This document shows positions 1 through 11,895 of a stretch of 64,000 nucleotides of DNA, in pieces. The notes under the pieces are model-generated. The model was given only the letters and a program-made list of their open reading frames with translations. It did not search any database and was not told where the DNA came from. The DNA is from Nothopassalora personata (lineage: Eukaryota; Ascomycota; Dothideomycetes; Mycosphaerellales; Mycosphaerellaceae). The stretch is taken from assembly GCA_033816765.1 (NCBI GenBank), contig CM066295.1, forward strand, positions 186,001 to 250,000, in the 5' to 3' direction. A program made the position numbers and the translations under genes. Positions within the stretch are counted from its first letter, which is position 1. Every line of letters begins with the position of its first letter.

Positions 1-3000
1 TAACTTTATCCTATAGTTTTGTTAGTAGTGTCCTAAACTGTAGGTAACCGTATTTCGCATGTCTCGCCGCCTTGTTTCGTTAGTAGTGTACGTATTGTTT
101 AATGTAGCGTAACACCTTAAGTCTTATCTATAGGAATAAGAAGCTACGTTATATTAGGTCTATTGTCTTTAAAGTTCTAGGGTGTCTATAAGTTAGTCCG
201 TTGTAATGTTATCGTATGTATTCTTCTTCTCGATCCTTTAGTACTTAGTATTTTCCTTACGATATAGGGAATTGTTCGTTCTCGTCGCCTAGTATCCGTA
301 CGGTGTTATTAAATTCTCTCGTGTTTATACTAAGACTTCCGTCGGGGTTTGTCTTTAATGTTTATGGTGCACTAGTTCTTTTCCTTCTATATAGTCGCTT
401 CTTTAACTTAGCGCGTCGGCGCGGCCGTTCTCTCTTCCTAGAGTATATTTAATTTCGAACTTGTATTATCCTAGTAGCTCCGACTAGCGGGCGTGCCTTC
501 GGGTAAGTTCTTTCGTCGTCGTGAAGTACGTAAGATTCTTATAGTTAGAAAGAATCGTTAACTTCGGTAGGCCCTCGACATATACTCTCTAATGTTATAT
601 AGTAGTAACAATAGCTAGAAGCTCTTTATTATAAATGTCGTAGTTCTATTCCGCTATGGTCATTTTCCGGGAGTAATAGGCTACTAGGTGTCTCTACCCG
701 TCGTGTGTCTATGTTAGACACGCGCCTATTGCTATATTAGACGCATCGGTCTCGATGTAGACTTCCTTACTACTATCGAATAGTCGAAGCGTAGGGGCTA
801 AAGCGTATTATTCCTTAAGTTTCTTAAATGCTTTAATCTGTTCCTTTCCCTATTTCTAAGTAACGTCTTTCCTTATAAGCATCGTTATTAGTACTACTGT
901 CTTTACGTAGTCCTTAATGAATTTCCGGTTGTAGTTCGCTAGTCTAAGGAATGATTATACGTCTTTAACTATTTTTAGTTCTAGCTATTCTCTAATTAAC
1001 TATGTCTTCGTAGGGTCGATCGTTATCCCTATAGTACTAATAACGAAGCCTAAGAATTTAACTTCTTTCTTATAGAATTCGTATTTCTCGGGTACTGTCT
1101 TAAATCCTAAACGCGTAAGTCGTTCGAATACGTCCTAGACTTGCTTTATATAGTTCTAAAGGGATCCTTTTGTGTAGACTAATATGTCGTCTATATAAGT
1201 AATAACATATACGTCGAGTAGGTCTCTAAGTGTTTCGTTAATAAGGTCCTAATAGGATACGGGTGCGTTAGTTAATCCTATTAGCATAACTAAGAATTCG
1301 TAAAGTCTGTATCTTATTCTAAAAGCGGTTTTCTATTCTTCTCCTTCTACTATCCGTATAGCGTAGAAGGCATCTCGTAGGTTAATCTTCGTATACTAGT
1401 CTAATCCGGTTAATCTATCTTACGCTTCTTTAATGTTAGGTAGCGGGTATCGGTTCTTAATCGTAATCTCATTTAACTTCCTATAGTCTTATACGAGTCG
1501 CAACTTCCCGTTTGCTTTTAGAACGAACATATATAGAGTTCCTACACTTAAGGTAGATCTTCTTATCTATCCTTTAGCTAGCTTCTCCTTTAGCTATTCT
1601 CGTAGGGTCTATAGCTCTTTCTTAGACATTTAATATAGGGGTCCCTATAGAGGCTCTTTCCCTAGCTAAATGTTTATCTTATAATCCTATAGTTAGTGCT
1701 TAGGTAAGGCGTCCTTACCTCTTTCCTCTTTAAAGAGTCGCGACTACTTACGATACTCTTTAGGAATACTTAACTCTAAGATATTAGTATCCTTCGATAG
1801 TACGTTACTTCTATTACTACTAGTAACTTCGTAACCCGGCAGCCCTACGCTAGTGTCTATCCCGGTCGAAGGTAGTTCTACTATCCCTCTATTCGGCGTA
1901 AGCTATATTCTATTTAGCTGTCTCTTTACCTTATCTACTAGCGAACGCTACCCCTACGTAGGCTAAATGTCGATAACGCAGTTACATTCCCTAAATGTAA
2001 GTACTCCTTTTCTCTAGTCGATTACTAGATTATACTTTCTTAACTAAGGTATACCTAGTACGATGTTATAACTAGCTATGTTAGTAACATCTAAGGTAAT
2101 ATTCTCGTAGTACTGTTAGATAGCTAGTAGCAATAGTATCGTCTCCTATTCTACGCTAGGTAACGATAATCCGTTTACTACGATTAACTCGTAACCCTAT
2201 TTCTTCTTTAGGGTAGCTAACCCGTTTCTTCTTATAAAAGACTCGGAGATAAAATTCCCCGCTACTCCTAAGTCAATTATAACACTAGTCTTATGTCCGT
2301 TGACGATCGCTTATATCTAGAAAACTGTGTTTAATGTTAATACATAAGCCTAAGTATTACATAACTCCCTTTAGTCGCTTATTCCTAGGAAGCTAATCCT
2401 TTTCCCGAATAGTATTTAGTTTGCTATGCTTCGTGCCTAGAGGCTTCGGCTAGAACCTATAGCTCGTTGCCCTATGTCTACACTTATAGTCTATTACGTT
2501 CCTAGATCTTCTACGTTTCTAAGTAGAGAGCCCGTACGTGCTATACTGCTGTTCGTAGTTCGTTTAAGACGAAAGTTCCTACTAGTGTTAGGTATCCGGT
2601 TCCTATTACTCGACTTCCTATCGGTAGTCGTTCTATAACGGCGGTTACTAGATTCTCGGTTGTTTCTATAAGTGGGTATCTCTAGGCTATGCCTCGTAGG
2701 GTGTCGAGTGTCTTATTAAACTCAATGGAGTATAGCCTCCTTCGTCCGCCTATCTTAGGTAGGAATTCCTCATGCCTTCTTTATAGGTAGATAATTATGT
2801 CGTATAGTTTCTTAGGTGCATCTACCGTAAAGGTAAGTTGTTCGTTATCGTCGTTAGTGTCGCTCTCTTCTCCTTCGGAGGAATCTTCTTCGCTTAATTC
2901 TTCCGGATCCTATTCTTCTTTAATAGTATTTAGCCCGGTAGTTTCTTAACTTTCTTCCTATGGTTCTAGTAACTATAATCCGTTCTATCCTAGGTCCTAA

Positions 3001-4777
3001 TTTTCTTTGTCGCTTCTATCTTCGTCGAAGTAGGATTCGTCGATGTCTACTTCTCGGAGCGTAGCGTTTTGCCTATACGTCGCTCCTAGGGTTCCTCGTA
3101 GTTACCGAGGCTAATACCCTACGCCTAACTTCGCGGCGTAGTAGACTTAACACGAGTCTTAGTAATAGAATCGCTAATAAAGGCTTCTATAACCATTTCG
3201 AGATTCGGATTCGATCTCGTAGTCGACTCTTCGTGTTATTATATTAAACTGTCGTAGTTGGTTCTTCGCATTAAATGGAATGACTACCATTTACTACCTA
3301 TAGTATCCTCCTCGTCCTTCTAAGGGGTCTAGGAGAGGCGTCGTGCTTCTATTACTAGCTCTCTTCCCTACTCTCCGAGTATAGTCGGTATCTCCTCGAG
3401 ATCCAACGCTACTCTTAGATTTACTAGTTTGGGGTTGTATTATATTAAATTGCTCGCGGCGTACTATATTCTTACCGCGGCAAGTCCGTGCTATGTAACC
3501 TTCCTTACTATAGGTATAACATATAAGTTTTCCTTTTCCTTTAAAGGGCTTTCCGTAGCCCCTACTCTTATCGATCCTCCGTCCTCGTTAGGTAACGTCT
3601 AGTTCTATTGGCTATAGTCTATAGTAGGGCTGGCTTTGTCGTAAGAATTCTCCCTTCGTAACGTATCCTCCTAAGGGTCTACGATCCGGAGCGTATCCTA
3701 CTATACCTCCTACTTTAGAGTCGTATTTCTTTTCCTAGTGTCGTTCCTAGAGCTAGTTATCGATGTTAATCGACGCCTTTATTAGCTCTTCGAGGTTAGT
3801 AATCTGTCCCCCGTGTCTTATTAACTCGTCCTTAACGGAGTCCTTAAGTCTACGTCGGAATATAGTTATTAACGCCGTCTAGTCCTATCTAGTGATTTGT
3901 CCGTATTCTTCGAATTTGGCGGCATACTCTAAAGTAGACGTCTTCTACTTTAGGTGTTAAATAATTTGTATGGCCTATTAGACTTCGTTCGAGGTTCTAA
4001 AGATTAATTTCATCTTGTCTTTAAAAAGGGTGTAGCTCCTAAACATTCTAGTAGGGTCTAATCGTCCTATACCTTTAAGGTATTCCTTAAGGTAAGGTTT
4101 AATCCAGTTCTACGCACTTCTACGAAGGTACGTAATAGCGAAGATAGTTCTCTTGTCGGCATCGACTAGGTTAAACATAAGGTACATATCAATCTAGTTA
4201 ATCCAGTCGTTGAACTTAGCTCTATCTCTATAGAAGAGGTCTAGCTTAGTAGCCTTAACGTCGTTCTTTCTTAGAGTAGGCTCGTTATCGTTATTAGACT
4301 TATCGTCCTTTATGGTAGTCTATTGTAGTAGCGCACGGCGGATGCTTCCTACTTCGCTAGGGGCGGGTGTTCCCCTACTAGCTACTTAAGTAGCGCTCAT
4401 CCTAAGGGCGTTTAAAGTGTTATGTCTCGTTCTAGGGCTAGTCTTAAAAGAGAGATAAGTTAAGTCACGTAGCGGTATTCTTTAGAGAGGCTAAAGCAAG
4501 CTAAGCGAAGATAAATGATTAGAGTAAGAGTTATATTCTAATTAGTAATATAGTAACATAAGTTAAACGCATTAGAACTATAAGGGTTTCTAGCGTTCCT
4601 AAATACAAAGGAGATTCGTAAATCTCGGTAATCAGTCTAATTATTCTAAGCATAAGTAGTCTAATTGGTCTAAGTATGAGCAGTCTAATCGCTCCAAGTC
4701 TAAGCGCTTAGGTAGGATGAGTCACGTGTTCGTTTTGTTGTCATAATTCTAGGGTCCCTAGGAATCATTCCGTAACA
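1..4777 (-). mobile_element. Ty3/gypsy retrotransposon, RIP-degraded, left part off-window
   Basis: Read on the minus strand, this stretch carries the normal gag-pol order with its 5' LTR at 4418-4777. Seen in sequence: a zinc-knuckle region near 3480-3540 in which Cys and His codons have become Tyr; a protease motif near 2240-2290 where the Ser after the catalytic Asp reads Leu; and reverse transcriptase with a preserved YIDD box near 1186-1197. RNase H-like sequence runs to the window edge. Stops (TAG, TAA) are everywhere, as expected when CpA is converted to TpA. It aligns by eye with the complete element at 8884-16076 and belongs to the same family, though its LTR is shorter and diverged. 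Integrase and the 3' LTR would lie left of the window. No part can encode protein today. Confidence 0.85.
4418..4777 (-). repeat. 5' LTR of the 1-4777 gypsy element
   Basis: The 360-bp segment begins TGTTATGT and ends CCGTAACA on the plus strand, so both ends are the TG/CA of an LTR. Its minus-strand start, TGTTACGG, matches the LTR start of the complete element at 8884. The part around 4555-4620 shares the family core that includes the AAACGCATTA stretch. Immediately right of 4777 the sequence resumes inside the gag of a different copy, which marks this LTR as the boundary of a nested insertion. The partner LTR and the second half of the target duplication are off-window. Confidence 0.75.
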
Positions 4778-5813
4778 TCCTACTCTCCGAGTATAGTTAG
4801 TATCTCCTTAAGATCTAACGCTACTCTTAGATTTACTAGTTTAGGGTTATATTAGATTAAACTGTTCGCGGCGTACTATATTTTTACCGCGGTAGTCCCT
4901 TACTAGGTAGCTAGGTTTACTATATCTATAGTAAGTTCGTGTTTCTTTCGAACTCCGGGATACTCTATTCCCGTTACTGTTCCTAATCTTATAACCTTTC
5001 TCGGTAACGTCGAGCTCTATCGGCTATAGTCCGTAGTACGGTTTGTCCCTAGGCTTATTATTATAGTTATCGTAGAAGCCCCTATTACAGTTATCGTAGC
5101 CTAGTGTATATCTAGCTTTTCTAGATACCTTAGAGTCGTATCGTCGTTCTATAGCTCTCTCGTAGAGCTTGTCGTTAAGATTAATCGTAACTCTAACGAG
5201 GTCGCCTAAGCTATCGATCTTCCGACCGTCCCTTATTAACTTGTTCTTAATAAACTCCTTTAGTACTCTCCGGTATATAAGTTAAAGTGCTTCGTCGTCC
5301 TAATTGGTAAGTTACGTATATTCTTAGAATTTAGTAGTATATTCGGTAGTAGATATTTTCTAGGTTAAATACTAAATAATACGAACGGTAGTAGTAATCT
5401 TATTAGAGACACTAAAGACGCTCTTTATAGCATGCTTAAGATAGTTATATAACCTAAAGATTCCGTTAGTATTATCTTCTCCGTTACTATCTAGGTATTT
5501 CCTAAGGAATAGTTTAACCTAATACTATACTTATCCTCTTAAGAAGGTAGTACTAAAGATAGGCTTAAGGTTTTTAGGCATAGAGTTAAATAAGAAGTAT
5601 ATATCTATCTAAGAGACCTAAGTGTCGAACTTGTCTCGGTTACTATAGTAGTATTCTAGCTTACTAATCTTAAGGGTGTCGTTACCTATATAAGTAGCTA
5701 AGGCATTAATAGTATCGTTCGCGGTCTAAGGTCGTTAGGCTCTACTTACTTTACTCGGGGCGGGTATTCCCCGGTTACTCTTTTGATCTCCTATCGTAGA
5801 GGGCGTTTAAAGC

Positions 5814-6300
5814 TATTAGGTTTAGTATAATCTAATAATATTATAAGTTAAGAAGATAAGCTTAATTGGGTTTATTCTCGGGCCGATAGGAAGTCGAGGG
5901 AGAGTAATAAAGTAGTAGTTATCTTAGTCTTATAAAGACTTAAGAAACAATATAGTAGAGGTTAGGTTATAGTATATTCTAAACAGTAATATTAAATAGT
6001 AAGTTAAACGCATTAAAACTATAAGGGATTCTTAGCGTTCCTAAATATAAAGGAGATTTCTCTTTAAAGAGGAAGAGGTAGCTAGTACGTCCTACGCGTA
6101 CTAGCCGCTACGTAAGCATCTCTAGTAATGCTCGATCTACTAACTTACGTACTATGTAAGCATCTCTAGCAATACTAGATCTACTAACTTACGTACTATG
6201 TAAGCATCTCTAGCAATGCTCGATCTACTAACTTATATACTAGGTAAGCCTTCTCGGGCGGCATTAGTTAGTCGTAGCGGCTGGGGTTAGAACCGTAATA
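5814..6300 (-). repeat. 5' LTR (487 bp) of the second gypsy element
   Basis: Begins TATTAGGTTTAG and ends CCGTAATA on the plus strand, the RIP-altered forms of TG/CA LTR ends. The first 250 bp match, in reverse complement, the LTRs at 6350-6814, 9100-9346 and 15840-16076. It contains a private three-unit 44-bp tandem array (6112-6243) that makes it longer than its relatives. Confidence 0.75.
6112..6243. repeat. 3 x 44-bp tandem repeat inside an LTR
   Basis: Three consecutive 44-bp units, each starting GTAAGCATCTCTAG and ending near ACTAT or ACTAG. The units differ by a few C/T or G/A changes of RIP type. The array lies in the part of the LTR that is variable between family members; the copies at 8884 and 15641 have a 9-bp array in the equivalent zone instead. 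Confidence 0.85.
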
Positions 6301-6349
6301 ACTACGTACCCGAATAAAGCGCTTTTGAAAACGAGCGGCCGGCTTCTAA

Positions 6350-6814
6350 TGTTACGGGTTAGATTAAGCTAATGCTTAGCAACTAATTAGAGCCTCTATA
6401 GTTAAGTAGGCGTAGCTATAGCTAGAAAGGCATAGCTACCGTAGAATAATCTATTACTCTACGAGACCTACGAGATAGATTAATAGATTAGAATAGAGCA
6501 CGATACTAATTAATCTATTACTCTATATAACCTATAAAGTAGATTAATAAATTAGAGTAGATTAATAATAATTTCCTTTATATTTAGAAACGCTAAGAAT
6601 CCCTTATAGTTTTAATGCGTTTAACTTACTATTTAATATTACTGTTTAGAATATACTATAACCTAACCTCTACTATATTGTTTCTTAAGTCTTCATAAGA
6701 CTAAGATAACTACTACTTTATTACTCTCCCTCGACTTCCTATCGGCCCGAGAATAAACCCGATTAAGCTTATCTTCTTAACTTATAATATTATTAGGTTA
6801 TACTAAACCTAATA
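6350..6814 (+). repeat. Solo LTR of the gypsy family, plus orientation
   Basis: Starts TGTTACGGG and ends CTAATA; 465 bp. The last 240 bp are the inverse of 5814-6060 and match the LTRs of the complete element. The sequence after 6814 does not match the internal start seen after 9346, and the 49 bp to its left belong to no gypsy internal region, so this is best read as a solo LTR. No direct 5-bp duplication flanks it: TCTAA on the left, GTAGT on the right. Confidence 0.7.
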
Positions 6815-8883
6815 GTAGTACTCTTAACATTTTATAGATGCTTGATAGAGAATAGAACGCGGAGGCTAGTAATATAGCTATTTACTATAAGCGCCCCGGT
6901 ATACCTTCTACGTGCTTTTCTAATCGATAATAGTATATAGGGGACCGACTTTTAAGTAATAAGTAAGGAATGCGTTACGTTATAGTCCTTACTCTATCGA
7001 TATATATACGTTACCCTTTATAATAGATAAGCTTAATCTAAGTAAGCTTAGTAAACGGTTTTGAAGGACGATATTAGCTTCGTACTTCTAACGGTAATTA
7101 AAATAGCTATAAACTTTACTTAATTCCTAAATTCGTATATAACTAGAAGTGTTAAGCTACATAGTTACGACTTAGTACTTAAGAGTATACGCACTTTATA
7201 GAGTATATATAAATATATATATTAGTCTATAGGCCCGGACGTAGTATAGCCTGACGCCTAAGACGAGAATATACTACTAGCTCCTACTACCCTACTTAAT
7301 TAATATAAGTAAGAGGCTTTACTAGATCTTCTATAGTCGTAGGTCTCGTCCGGGGTTAAGGTAATAGACGTAGAAAGTACTTAAGGTTAACCTCGTAAGA
7401 AGTAATAAGAAGAAGATATAGGTTTATAGGATTATATATTAATAAAGCCCGCTAACGAACCTACGTAGCAATTTTCGGTTCTTACGTAATAATGTATTAA
7501 TACTCTTAGAAGGGAGACGATAGCGTTACTTCCTTCTTATTACGATATCCGGACTCCGCTCTAAGGCTACTATTAGTTCTCTAACTGTAGCTAGCGTTAT
7601 AGGTTTACTTAATTACTACTTTATCGCCGTCCTAGTAGTTACGGCGAAAGCGAACTATAGTCCCGGCCTCTAGTTTTAACGCTTTACTACTTTGTAATAA
7701 GTCCCTCTACATCTATATTACTATACTTAGGCTAGTAATAGAAGATAGTAGACTAGAATTCCTCCTCCGCTTACCTAGGGAGCTTTTCTACGTTATTATT
7801 AGACTAAATATACCTAATAGACTAGATTAGCCTTACGGAGAGCTAAGCGTATAGAAGTGCTATAGGTATGTTATAGTATATCGGCGTCTAATTACCGTCT
7901 ATTATCTCCGCTGTCTTATCGATTGTAGCGGGTTCGTTAATTATTATACTAGCTATAAGATAGCCGTAGACATAATCCGGGCTAGTTTATTACGGTATAT
8001 ATATCGTGTTTACTAGATTATATTAGTATTCTATACTCGCTATATTAAGCGACGGGTAATCTATCGCGACTTTATATATAGTCGACGTATCTTAACATTC
8101 TTATAGTGTCTTAGAATCCTAGTTTGTGGTTAGTATACGGTTTACGTAAAGTATTGTTTCTAAAACTAGGTTTTTAAAACCGGGGTACCCGGGCCTAACT
8201 CCTTAATATCTAGTATAGCTATACTACTAAGATACTACGAGTGCTCTATATAGATTATCTAGCTATATATATTAAGTATAATCGTACGAAGATTCTATAT
8301 ACACTATATATATATATATATACTACTCGCCGACCTTCGTAATATACGATTACTAGGCCGATAATATCCCTACTAGTTAGTTAGTATTATATCCTCGAAC
8401 TCCCTACCCGTACGATCCTATAAAAGAATGTAGCATATCTCCTAGCGCGTCCCTAGATAAGGACAGTTTAACTCCTTCCTTAGGCTAGGGATCTCCTAAC
8501 CGTAATTACGTAGCCTATCCCGAGGATTTTATACTTTTACCTAAGATCGTAGATACGGTAGTTTATCTACCCGTACTAGGACCGCCCTTAGAAGTCCTAG
8601 ACTCGATAGTATTCGAAGATCTATAGACGCTAGTAGGGTCTAGGAGCGACTCTATAGATACTTCCGACGTAGAATACGACCTCTTAATAGATTCCCTAGA
8701 TTTCGCCGCTCTAGGATATACTTAGGTAGTCTAGATTTCCGAGCCTAACTCTATATAGATACTTATAGATATATCTTAGAGTAGAAGGGCTATATAGACT
8801 ACGAGTAGAGGGAAACTAAGTAAGGATACTACGTTAAAGCGACCGCGTAAGGACGATATCTTATATTAGTATTAACGCTACCG
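6815..8883. mobile_element. Unidentified old RIP-degraded repeat, left half
   Basis: A 2-kb TA-rich stretch with dense TAG/TAA codons and few CpA dinucleotides, the host into which the complete gypsy element inserted; it resumes at 16077. Short open stretches look coding on the plus strand, for example around 8050-8120 (basic, aromatic-rich) and 8630-8710 (acidic, D/S-rich). I recognise no transposase or polymerase motif. A decayed transposon is the simplest reading. Confidence 0.5.
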
Positions 8884-9346
8884 TGTTACGGATTAGAGAC
8901 GGCCGAAGAAACGATAGCTAATTAACAAGCCCGCACTAATAACGGGCGCGGCCTATAGCTAGGCGGACATAACCGCTATAGAGTGCCTAGAGTACCTAGA
9001 GTACCGAGAGTACCTAGAGTACCGAGAGTACCTAGAGTACCTAGAGTACCTACGGACTTAGGTATAGTAGGTACGATAGGTACGGTAGGTATAGGAAAGG
9101 AATAGAATGCCCTTTGTATTTAGGAACGCATCGTACCCTTATAGTTTAAGGCGTTTAACTTACTATTTAATATTACTGTTTAGAATCTACTATAACCTAA
9201 CCTCTACCTTACTACTACTTAGTCTTTATAAGACAAGATAGTAACTACTTTATTACTCTCCCTTAACTTCCTATCGGCCCGAGAATAGACCCGATTAAGC
9301 TTATCTTCTTAACTTATGATATTATTAGGTTATACTAAACCTAATA
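8884..9346 (+). repeat. 5' LTR, 463 bp
   Basis: Starts TGTTACGG and ends CTAATA (CTAACA in the partner, CA to TA). Contains eight 9-bp units of the CCTAGAGTA type at roughly 8980-9055. The 27-bp length excess over the 3' LTR equals exactly three such units, so the two LTRs are otherwise collinear. Confidence 0.9.
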
Positions 9347-11406
9347 GCTTTAAACGCCCTCTACAATAGGAGATCGATAGAGTAACCGGGGAACACCCGC
9401 CCCTAGTAAAGTAAGTAGAGCCTAACGACCTTAGACCGTAAACGATGCTATTAATGCCTTAGCTACTTATATAGGTAACGACACCCTTAGGGTTAGTAAG
9501 CTAGAGTTCTACTATAGCGATTAAGATAAGTTCGACACTTAGGTTACTTAGATAGATATGTACTTCTTATTTAACTCTATAGCTAAGAACCTTAAGCCCG
9601 TCTTTACTACTACCTTCTTAAGAGGACGAGTGTAGCATTAGGTTAGATCCTTCCTTAGGACCTACCTAGATAGTAACGGTAACGACAATCGAACGGAATC
9701 TTTACGTCTTACGGTTACCTTAAAAATGCAATAAAGAGCATCTTTAGTATCTCAAATAAGACCGCTACTATAGTACGCGTTATCTAATACCTAACCTAGA
9801 AGACATCTACTACCGACTACGCTACTAAATTCTAGGAGTATGCCTAGCTTACTAATTAGGACGACGAAGCACTTTAAGTTATATACTAAAGAGGACTAAA
9901 GGAGTACGTTAAGGATAAATTAATAAGGGACGGTCGAAGGATCGATAACCTAGGATCTTTAGTTAAGGTTACGATCGATCTTAACGATAAGCTCTATAAG
10001 AGAGCTATAGAACGACGCTACGACTCTAAGGTATCCGGAAAGGCCGGATATACTCTAGGCTTCGATAACCGTAATAGAGGCTTTAACGACTATTATAATA
10101 ACAAGCCTAGGGACAAGCTATACTACGGACTATAGCCGATAGAGCTCGACGTTACCGAGAAAGGTCGTAAGATTAGGAATAGTAAGGGGAGTAGAAGACC
10201 TCCGAGTTTAGGAAAGGAAACACGAACCTACTATAGATGTAGTAAACCTAGCTACCTAGTAAGGGACTACCGCGGTAAGAATATAGTACGCCGCGAACAG
10301 TTTAACATAATGTAACTACGAACTAGTAAATCCGAGAGTAGCGTTAGATCTCGAGGACATACCGACTATACTTAGAGAGTAGAGGAGAGAGCTAGTAATA
10401 GAAGCACGACGCCTCTCCTAGACCCCTTATAAGGACGAGGAGGATACTATAGGTAGCTATTCGGACTATAGAACTAACTACGATAGTTTAACATAATAAC
10501 ACGTAGAGTCGACTACGAGATCGAGTCCGAATCTCGAAATAGTTATAGAAGCCTTTATTAGCGATTCTATTACTAAGACTCGTGTTAAGTTTACTACTCC
10601 GCGAAATTAGGAGTAGGGTATTAGCCTTAGTAACCGCGAGGAACCCTAGGAGCGACGTATAGGTAAAACGCTACGCTCCGAGAAGTAGACATCGACGAAT
10701 CCTACTTTAACGATAGAGATAAGGAAAATTAGGACCTAGGATAGAACGGATCGTAGTTACTGGAACTATAGGAGAAACAACAAGAAACTACCGGGCTAGA
10801 TACTATCGAAGAAAACTAGGATCCGGAAGAATTAAGCGAAGAAGATTCCTCCGAAGGAGAAGGGAGCGACACTAATAATAATAACGAATAATCGACCTTT
10901 ACCGTAGACGTACTAAAGAGGCTCTATAACATAATAATCCACTTATAGCGAAGGTACGAAGAATTCCTACCTAAGATAGGTGGACGTTAAATGCTACACT
11001 CTACTAAGTTTAATAAGACACTCGATACCCTACGAGGCATAGCCTAGGGATACCTACTTATAGAGATAACCGAAGATCTAGTAACCGCTATTATAGAACG
11101 ACTACTAATAGGAAGTAGAATAATAGGTACCGGATACCTTACGCCGTTAGGAACATTTATATTAAACGAATTACGTAATATAGTGTAATACGTACGTGCA
11201 CTCTACTTAGAAACGTAGAAGATCTAGAAACGTTAACGAATAGACAAGTAGATATAGAAAGGATCGCGCTAGGTTTAGGCGGAGGCCTTAAGACACGAAA
11301 CTAGATGTTCTATATACGAATAGGGAAAAGGATTAACTCCCTAGGAATAAGCGACTAAAGGGAGTTATATAACATAGAAAAGGCTTAAGCATTACTAACG
11401 ATAACA

Positions 11407-11616
11407 GTGTTTCGAACTAAGATTATCGTTAACGGGCATAAGATAGATACTATAATAGATTCCGGAGTAAGCGGGAACTTTACCTCCGAATCATTTATTA
11501 TAAAACATAGGATCGCTACCTATAAGAAGAAAGAGGGTTATAAATTAATCGCGGTAGACAAATTATCCTTACCTAGTATAGAGCGCGAGACGACACCGCT
11601 ACCACTTACTATCTAA
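11407..11616 (+). pseudogene. Retropepsin fragment of gypsy pol
   Basis: A 69-residue open stretch containing DSGVSGNF, the active-site loop of Ty3/gypsy aspartic proteases (DSG followed by a small residue and a GNF-type tail). It is the longest open frame left in the element because this section has few convertible CpA sites in frame. It is not a gene of its own; upstream and downstream frames are closed by RIP stops, and pol is disrupted 90 bp further on by the 192-bp insertion. Confidence 0.8.
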
Positions 11617-11703
11617 CGGTACTACGAGGAGATTATCTTAGATGTTACTAATATAGCTAGTTATAACATCGTACTAGGTATACCTTAGTTAAGAAAGTAT
11701 AAC

Positions 11704-11895
11704 TGTCACAAGCAGGTGCAAGCACGTGGTCGGATAAGGTACAAGTCGAATAGACGGTCTATCTAAGAGAGGCGCGGAGGGCGCGAGGTAGATATACACG
11801 CGCCAAGCCCTCGGGCCGGCTTAGTCAGCGGCGCGCGCGGGATCCACGCACGTGCGCGCGGGTCCAAGTGAATGATGGGCGCCGGTACGGTGACA
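11704..11895. mobile_element. 192-bp GC-rich insertion with TG/CA ends and 5-bp duplication
   Basis: Begins TGTCACAAG and ends CGGTGACA, so it has TG/CA termini and a 6-bp terminal inverted repeat TGTCAC/GTGACA. It is flanked by ATAAC on both sides (11699-11703 and 11896-11900). The related copy on the minus strand at about 2011-2045 has the uninterrupted site. Unlike its host it is GC-rich, keeps many CpA and CpG sites, and looks untouched by RIP. It has no coding capacity. A solo LTR of a small LTR element is the most economical reading; a short inverted-repeat element making 5-bp duplications is the alternative. Confidence 0.8.

Larger units (their letters stand above)
4778..6300 (-). mobile_element. 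Second gypsy element, 5' part, interrupted at 4777
   Basis: From 4778 to about 5813 the minus strand carries gag-like sequence, including zinc-knuckle surroundings near 4880-4910 that parallel 3370-3490 of the neighbouring copy. The LTR at 5814-6300 follows. The element is truncated at 4777 by the element to its left, so its pol should continue beyond the left window edge. RIP damage is as heavy as in the neighbours. Same gypsy family, different copy. Confidence 0.75.

Noticed and set aside
6112..6243. CRISPR-like spaced repeats
   Set aside because: Units are contiguous 44-bp tandem copies without unique spacers, inside a fungal LTR.
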